In this document: positions 59,819-64,000 of the stretch, piece after piece | Numbering within the stretch: position 1 is the stretch's first letter | Layout of the letters: the number at the start of each line of letters is the position of its first letter | Assembly: GCA_963723965.1 (NCBI GenBank) | Contig: CAVRSV010000016.1 | Span: 232,140-296,139, forward strand | Source: JARRKC01 sp963723965 | GTDB taxonomy: Bacteria > Acidobacteriota > UBA6911 > RPQK01 > JAPXNP01 | Reading direction: 5' to 3' | Length of the DNA: 64,000 nucleotides | The notes under the pieces: model-generated | The model's database searches: none | The model's input: the letters and a program-made list of their open reading frames with translations, nothing else | What the model was told of the DNA's origin: nothing | Program-made: the position numbers and the translations under genes

Positions 59819-60768
59819 TGGAGATCATCCTCCGGCTGCTCATCGTTGCGGGAGTGCTGCTGTTCGTGCTCAACCTCGCCGGCATCCTGACCTGGGGTGA
59901 GCGGCGACTGCTGGGACTCTGGCAGGACCGCTACGGCCCCAATCGGGTCGGGCCCTCGGGGATTCTGCAGGGCCTCGCGGACGCCATCAAGCTGTTCGTC
60001 AAGGAGGACTGGATTCCTCCCTTCGCCGATCGAGCGGTCTTCATCATCGCTCCCGGTATCGTGGTCCTGACGGTGCTGATGTCGTTTGCGGTGGTCCCGT
60101 TCTCCCCGCTCATCTCGGTGGCGAACCTGAACATCGGGCTGCTGTTCTTCCTCGGGATGTCGTCCCTCGGAGCTTACAGCGTCGTCCTGGGAGGCTGGGC
60201 GTCGAACAACAAGTACTCCCTGCTGGGCGGGATGCGCAGTGCGGCCCAGATGATCAGTTACGAGGTCTTCATGGGTCTGTCCCTGATGGGGGCCGTGCTG
60301 CTGGCCGGATCCTTCAATCTGCAGGACATCGTCGAGGCCCAGCGAGGCATGTGGTTCTGCGTTCCCCAGTTCGTGGGACTGGTGGTCTTCTACATTGCCG
60401 GCCTGGCGGAGACCCACCGGATCCCCTTCGACATCCCCGAGGCGGAAAGCGAACTCGTCGCGGGCTACCACACCGAGTACTCCTCCATGAAATTCGGCAT
60501 GTTCTTCGTGGGGGAGTATCTCGGCATCATCCTGATTTCCGCCCTGGTGACGACGGTGTTCCTGGGCGGATGGCTGGGACCTTTCTTTCCGCCTCTGGTC
60601 TGGTTTCTGGGCAAGATGTTCGCTGTGATCATCAGCTTCTTCCTGCTTCGCGCCACACTGCCGCGCCCCCGCTTCGACCAGCTCATGGGATACGGCTGGA
60701 AGGTGCTCTTGCCGATCTCCTTGCTCAATCTGATCGTGACGGGAGGCATCGTACTTTTTCTGAAATGA
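59815..60768 (+). CDS. nuoH: NADH-quinone oxidoreductase subunit H
   Basis: A 317-residue membrane subunit with eight helices, linking the quinone site to the proton pumps. WGERRLLGLWQDRYGPNRVG and ILQGLADAIKLFVKEDWIPP form the quinone-entry helix, and ETHRIPFDIPEAESELVAGY is the signature loop. The start overlaps the nuoG stop. Confidence 0.96.
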   Translation: MMEIILRLLIVAGVLLFVLNLAGILTWGERRLLGLWQDRYGPNRVGPSGILQGLADAIKLFVKEDWIPPFADRAVFIIAPGIVVLTVLMSFAVVPFSPLISVANLNIGLLFFLGMSSLGAYSVVLGGWASNNKYSLLGGMRSAAQMISYEVFMGLSLMGAVLLAGSFNLQDIVEAQRGMWFCVPQFVGLVVFYIAGLAETHRIPFDIPEAESELVAGYHTEYSSMKFGMFFVGEYLGIILISALVTTVFLGGWLGPFFPPLVWFLGKMFAVIISFFLLRATLPRPRFDQLMGYGWKVLLPISLLNLIVTGGIVLFLK

Positions 60769-61289
60769 GACAAGCACTTCGGTTGGTCAAATCAATCTGG
60801 CTGATCTTCCTGCACGCCTTTCACAGGCGTGTGACGGTCCAGTACCCGGACGAGAAGAACTACTTTCCGCCCCGATACCGCGGGCGCATCGTCCTCTCGC
60901 GCGATCCGGACGGCGAGGAGCGGTGCGTGGCCTGCTACCTGTGCGCGGTGGCCTGTCCGGTCGACTGCATTGCCCTGCAGGCGACCGAGGACGAGCATGG
61001 TCGGCGCTATCCGGAGTTTTTCCGGATCAACTTCTCGCGCTGCATTTTCTGCGGCCTCTGCGAGGAGGCCTGCCCGACCTACGCCATCCAGTTGACGCCC
61101 GATCCCGAGATGTGCGAGTACGAACGCCCCAACCTGGTCTACGAAAAGGAGGATCTCACCATCGCCGGACCCGGAAAGTACCCCGGATACAACTTCTATC
61201 GCGTCGCGGGCCTGGCCATCGGCGGAAAGGGGAAGGGAGAAGCGGAGAACGAGACACCCCCCGTGGACGTCCGGTCGCTGATCCCTTGA
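60765..61289 (+). CDS. nuoI: NADH-quinone oxidoreductase subunit I
   Basis: A 174-residue subunit with two [4Fe-4S] clusters N6a and N6b. The motifs are CVACYLCAVACPVDCI and CIFCGLCEEACPTYAI. The N-terminal amphipathic helix (SIWLIFLHAFHRRVTVQYPD) anchors it to NuoH. ATG 60765 overlaps the nuoH stop. The C-terminal tail is long and charged. Confidence 0.96.
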   Translation: MRQALRLVKSIWLIFLHAFHRRVTVQYPDEKNYFPPRYRGRIVLSRDPDGEERCVACYLCAVACPVDCIALQATEDEHGRRYPEFFRINFSRCIFCGLCEEACPTYAIQLTPDPEMCEYERPNLVYEKEDLTIAGPGKYPGYNFYRVAGLAIGGKGKGEAENETPPVDVRSLIP

Positions 61290-61324
61290 GGACGCGCCCG
61301 GCCGGGGGACAGGGAAGGAAAGTC

Positions 61325-61822
61325 ATGCTGATCGTTTTCTATCTGGCATCACTCATCGCCATCGTTTCCACCCTGCTCGTGATCACACGGGTCAACGCCG
61401 TGCACGCCCTCCTCTATCTGGTCGTGTCGCTGCTCTCGGTGGCGCTGGTCTTTTATCTGCTCGGAGCGCCCTTCGCCGCCGCCCTCGAGGTGATCGTCTA
61501 TGCGGGCGCCATCATGGTGCTCTTCGTCTTCGTCGTCATGATCCTGAACCTCGGGCCGGAGGCGACGGAGCAGGAGAGACGGCTCCTCGATCCGCGACTG
61601 TGGCAGGGGCCGGGAATCCTGGCGCTGATCCTGCTCGGCGAACTGGGGTATGTCCTCTTCGCCGCGGGCGGTGGATCGACGCAGGCCTCCTACATCCCTC
61701 CCGGTGTGGTCGGTGCGGCGTTGTTCGGGCCTTACATCATCGGCGTCGAACTGGCATCGTTCCTGCTCCTGGCGGGGCTGGTCGGCGCCTACCATCTGGG
61801 GCGCCGGGAGGGGCGATCATGA
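61325..61822 (+). CDS. nuoJ: NADH-quinone oxidoreductase subunit J
   Basis: A 165-residue membrane subunit with five helices. It contains the conserved ALEVIVYAGAIMVLFVFVVM helix with the pi-bulge tyrosine and glycine. It is 35 nt after nuoI, the only clear gap inside the operon, and overlaps nuoK by 4 nt. Confidence 0.94.
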   Translation: MLIVFYLASLIAIVSTLLVITRVNAVHALLYLVVSLLSVALVFYLLGAPFAAALEVIVYAGAIMVLFVFVVMILNLGPEATEQERRLLDPRLWQGPGILALILLGELGYVLFAAGGGSTQASYIPPGVVGAALFGPYIIGVELASFLLLAGLVGAYHLGRREGRS

Positions 61823-62127
61823 CACAGATCCCGGCTCAATTCGGCCTGCTGCTGGCGGGATTCCTCTTCGCCCTCGGGGTTGTCGGCGTGCTGGCTCGCC
61901 GTAACCTCCTGTTCATGCTGATGTCGGTCGAGATCATGCTGAACGCTGCGGGCCTGGCCTTCATTTCGGCGGGTTATCAGTGGAATCAGGCCGACGGACA
62001 GGTCATGTTCATCTTCATTCTCACCGTGGCGGCGGCGGAGGTGTCGCTGGGACTGGCGCTGGTCATTCAGTTCTACAAACGTTTCCGAAATCTGGACACG
62101 GACCGGGCCCGTGATCTGCGGGGATAG
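61819..62127 (+). CDS. nuoK: NADH-quinone oxidoreductase subunit K
   Basis: A 102-residue three-helix subunit. The conserved glutamates are in LMSVEIMLNAAGLAFI and AAAEVSLGLALVIQFY. The start overlaps nuoJ (ATGA). It forms a small antiporter-like element between NuoJ and NuoL/M/N. Confidence 0.95.
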   Translation: MTQIPAQFGLLLAGFLFALGVVGVLARRNLLFMLMSVEIMLNAAGLAFISAGYQWNQADGQVMFIFILTVAAAEVSLGLALVIQFYKRFRNLDTDRARDLRG

Positions 62128-62129
62128 CC

Positions 62130-64000
62130 ATGTCTGACTGGTTGTGGTTGATACCGGCGGCTCCCTACGCCGCCTTTCTGGTGCTGGCGCTGGCAGGCCG
62201 TCGCCTGTCCCGGGTTGCGATTGCCGTCATCAGTTGCGGCGCCGGAGCGATCTCGGCGGTGCTGACCATTCTGTCGGTGGCGAGTCTCCCCGCCGGCGGC
62301 CCTCCGGTCCTGCGGCAGATTCTCTGGCACTGGATGGCCGCCTCGGGATTTCGTGTCGACATCGGGCTCTACCTCGATCCGGTTTCCTCGGTCATGTCCC
62401 TCATCGTGACCGGCGTCGGCTTCCTGATCCTGCTCTATTCCACCCGCTACATGGACGAAGACGAGAGCTACGCCCGCTTCTTCGCCTACATGGAGCTGTT
62501 CATCGGCTCCATGCTGATGCTGGTGCTGGCGGACAACCTGGTCCTGCTCTACCTGGGCTGGGAGGGGGTGGGACTGTGCAGTTACCTGCTGATCGGCTTC
62601 TGGTACCGGGATCCGAAGAACGGCCTGGCAGCGCGCAAGGCGTTCGTCGTCACCCGCGTGGGTGATGCCGCCCTGGCCCTCGGCCTGTTCCTGATCTTCC
62701 AGCGTCTCGGAACGCTCGACATCCAGGAGCTGATGCAGCGGGCCTCCCAGAACTGGCAGACGGGTGCAACCGTGGCAACGACGGTGACGGTACTCCTGCT
62801 CATCGGGGCCATGGGAAAGAGCGCCCAGCTGCCCCTGCAGACCTGGCTGCCCGATGCCATGGCAGGCCCCACCCCGGTCAGCGCGCTGATTCACGCGGCC
62901 ACCATGGTCACGGCCGGGGTCTACCTGATCGCCCGGACCCACGTGCTGTTCCAGCTGGCCCCGGCGGTCATGGAGGCGGTTGCCGTCACGGGCGCCCTGA
63001 CCCTTCTGGTTTCGGGCTTTGCGGCCCTGGCCCAGCGGGACATCAAGCGGGTTCTCGCCTACTCCACGATCAGCCAGATCGGCTACATGTTTCTCGGTCT
63101 GGGTGTGGGTTCCTGGACGGCGGCTCTGTTCCATTTCGTGACCCACGCCTGCTTCAAGGCGCTGCTGTTCCTGGGTGCGGGCGTCGTGATCCAGTCGATG
63201 CATGAGGAACACGACATCTTCAAGATGGGGGGACTGCGCAAGCGGTTGCCTGTGACCTTCTGGACGTTTCTGATCGCCTCGGCGTCCCTGTCGGCCTTTC
63301 CGCTCGTGACGGGCGGCTTCTACAGCAAGGACCTGATTCTGTGGAAAGCCTGGTCGTCGCCCTTTGGCGGACCGTGGCTCTGGGCGGCCGGGGCGTTTGG
63401 AGCGCTGTTGACCGGAATGTACACCTTTCGGATGGTCTTCGTGGCCTTTTTCGGAGAACTCAAGTCTCCCTTCAAGAAGCGGGTCTCCATCCCCGTTCTG
63501 ATTCCGCTCGTGACCCTGGCGGTGCTGTCCGTGTTGACGGGCTATCTCGAGACCCCGGCATCGCTCGGTGGGATCCACCTCTTCTCCGATTTTCTGGGAC
63601 AGGTTCTTCCTGCGGTCGAAACCGCCCATGCCGGGACGAGCGAAGTGGTCCTGCAGTCGGTGGCGGCCGGCCTCGCCCTGCTCGGGATCTTCATCGTGTA
63701 CCTGCTGTACGTGAGAGCTCCGAAGCTACCCGAAGTGCTGGCCGGCTCGGGGCTGGGCCGCGCCGTGCGTGAGTTCTGGTTCTCGGGTTGGGGCTTCGAC
63801 TGGCTCTATGAGCGGATCCTGATCAGGCCTTTCGTGGCACTGGCCCGGCTCAACCGGGACGACGTCGTGGACCGTTGGCCGACCGCCCTAGGCCGGCTCA
63901 ATGAACTCGGACACCGGGCCCTTCGCCGGACGCAGTCCGGAAAGCTCCGCTGGTACACCGCCGGAGTCATCATCGGCGCGGTCTCCGGAATCCTTCTGCT
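62130..64000 (+). CDS. nuoL: NADH-quinone oxidoreductase subunit L, 3' truncated by window edge
   Basis: The frame is open from ATG 62130 to the window end (about 623 codons). It begins 2 nt after nuoK. Antiporter-subunit motifs are ADNLVLLYLGWEGVGLCSYL, the lysine and proline in MGKSAQLPLQTWLPDAMAGP and TPVSALIHAATMVTAGVYLI. AYSTISQIGYMFLGLGVGSW and HFVTHACFKALLFLGAG follow. The long amphipathic C-terminal helix region is reached near residue 540-620. nuoM and nuoN should follow outside the window. Confidence 0.95.
   Translation, partial: MSDWLWLIPAAPYAAFLVLALAGRRLSRVAIAVISCGAGAISAVLTILSVASLPAGGPPVLRQILWHWMAASGFRVDIGLYLDPVSSVMSLIVTGVGFLILLYSTRYMDEDESYARFFAYMELFIGSMLMLVLADNLVLLYLGWEGVGLCSYLLIGFWYRDPKNGLAARKAFVVTRVGDAALALGLFLIFQRLGTLDIQELMQRASQNWQTGATVATTVTVLLLIGAMGKSAQLPLQTWLPDAMAGPTPVSALIHAATMVTAGVYLIARTHVLFQLAPAVMEAVAVTGALTLLVSGFAALAQRDIKRVLAYSTISQIGYMFLGLGVGSWTAALFHFVTHACFKALLFLGAGVVIQSMHEEHDIFKMGGLRKRLPVTFWTFLIASASLSAFPLVTGGFYSKDLILWKAWSSPFGGPWLWAAGAFGALLTGMYTFRMVFVAFFGELKSPFKKRVSIPVLIPLVTLAVLSVLTGYLETPASLGGIHLFSDFLGQVLPAVETAHAGTSEVVLQSVAAGLALLGIFIVYLLYVRAPKLPEVLAGSGLGRAVREFWFSGWGFDWLYERILIRPFVALARLNRDDVVDRWPTALGRLNELGHRALRRTQSGKLRWYTAGVIIGAVSGILL

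Noticed and set aside
62073..63629. 518-codon minus-strand frame opposite nuoL
   Set aside because: Antisense shadow rich in His/Gln/Arg. NuoL motifs are on the plus strand.

Overview
The window is GC-rich and densely coded. It most likely comes from an Acidobacteriota chromosome, or a close relative. Two genes belong to families I know as typical of that phylum: a long duplicated FtsX/MacB-type orphan permease (24466-26904) and a VWFA-related secreted protein (50348-51358, with a broken copy at 47818-48180). The fused nuoCD, lipoprotein signals and a Tat signal fit a didermic, respiring bacterium. I found no tRNA, rRNA, CRISPR array or intact transposase.

Layout. 1-7.5 kb: end of a large unknown protein, a four-gene ABC-2 exporter (two ATPases, two permeases), an alkyltransferase-like DNA repair protein, a PAP2 phosphatase and an AsmA-like protein. 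7.6-13.6 kb: ribosomal proteins L28 and L33, a complete RbsBAC-type sugar/nucleoside ABC importer with a consensus promoter, a lipoprotein dipeptidase and ferritin. 13.6-18.4 kb: a frameshifted nucleotide-translocase-family gene, a Tat-exported epimerase, MoaB, a Trm112-like protein, a HIT protein and a MauE/DoxX membrane protein. 18.35-23.5 kb: an island of decayed genes (metallo-beta-lactamase, DUF6946-like, HNH endonuclease and NucS-like nuclease remnants) around an intact lower-GC serine hydrolase and a PEGA lipoprotein-like gene. 23.5-35.3 kb: an exported methyltransferase, the duplicated permease, a 0.9 kb repeat field, ileS, MscS, thioredoxin reductase, and a frameshifted SDR and nucleoside hydrolase. 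35.4-41 kb: an exported amidohydrolase and the haem operon hemX-hemA-hemC-hemD. 41.6-47.8 kb: a housekeeping run of M50 protease, trpS, scpA, scpB, rluB, ribE and ribBA. 47.65-50.7 kb: a 529-bp direct duplication flanking a 2-kb insert that holds a secreted Cys/Tyr-rich small protein and a propeller-like secreted protein. 51.4-64 kb: larE and the respiratory complex I operon nuoABCDEFGHIJKL, cut by the window end within nuoL.

The most unusual signals are the following. (1) Heptanucleotide tandem repeats occur in at least nine intergenic spacers, plus longer modules shared by the 27-kb and 41-kb spacers. (2) At least seven genes have a -10 box only 6-12 nt from the start codon and no Shine-Dalgarno, which suggests leaderless mRNAs. 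(3) The RibBA GTP cyclohydrolase II half has lost all three zinc cysteines (RibX-like). (4) The Cys-rich peptide/propeller pair sits inside a segmental duplication. (5) There are several single-base frameshifts in otherwise conserved genes, several in or beside short G runs; these are either assembly errors or real decay.
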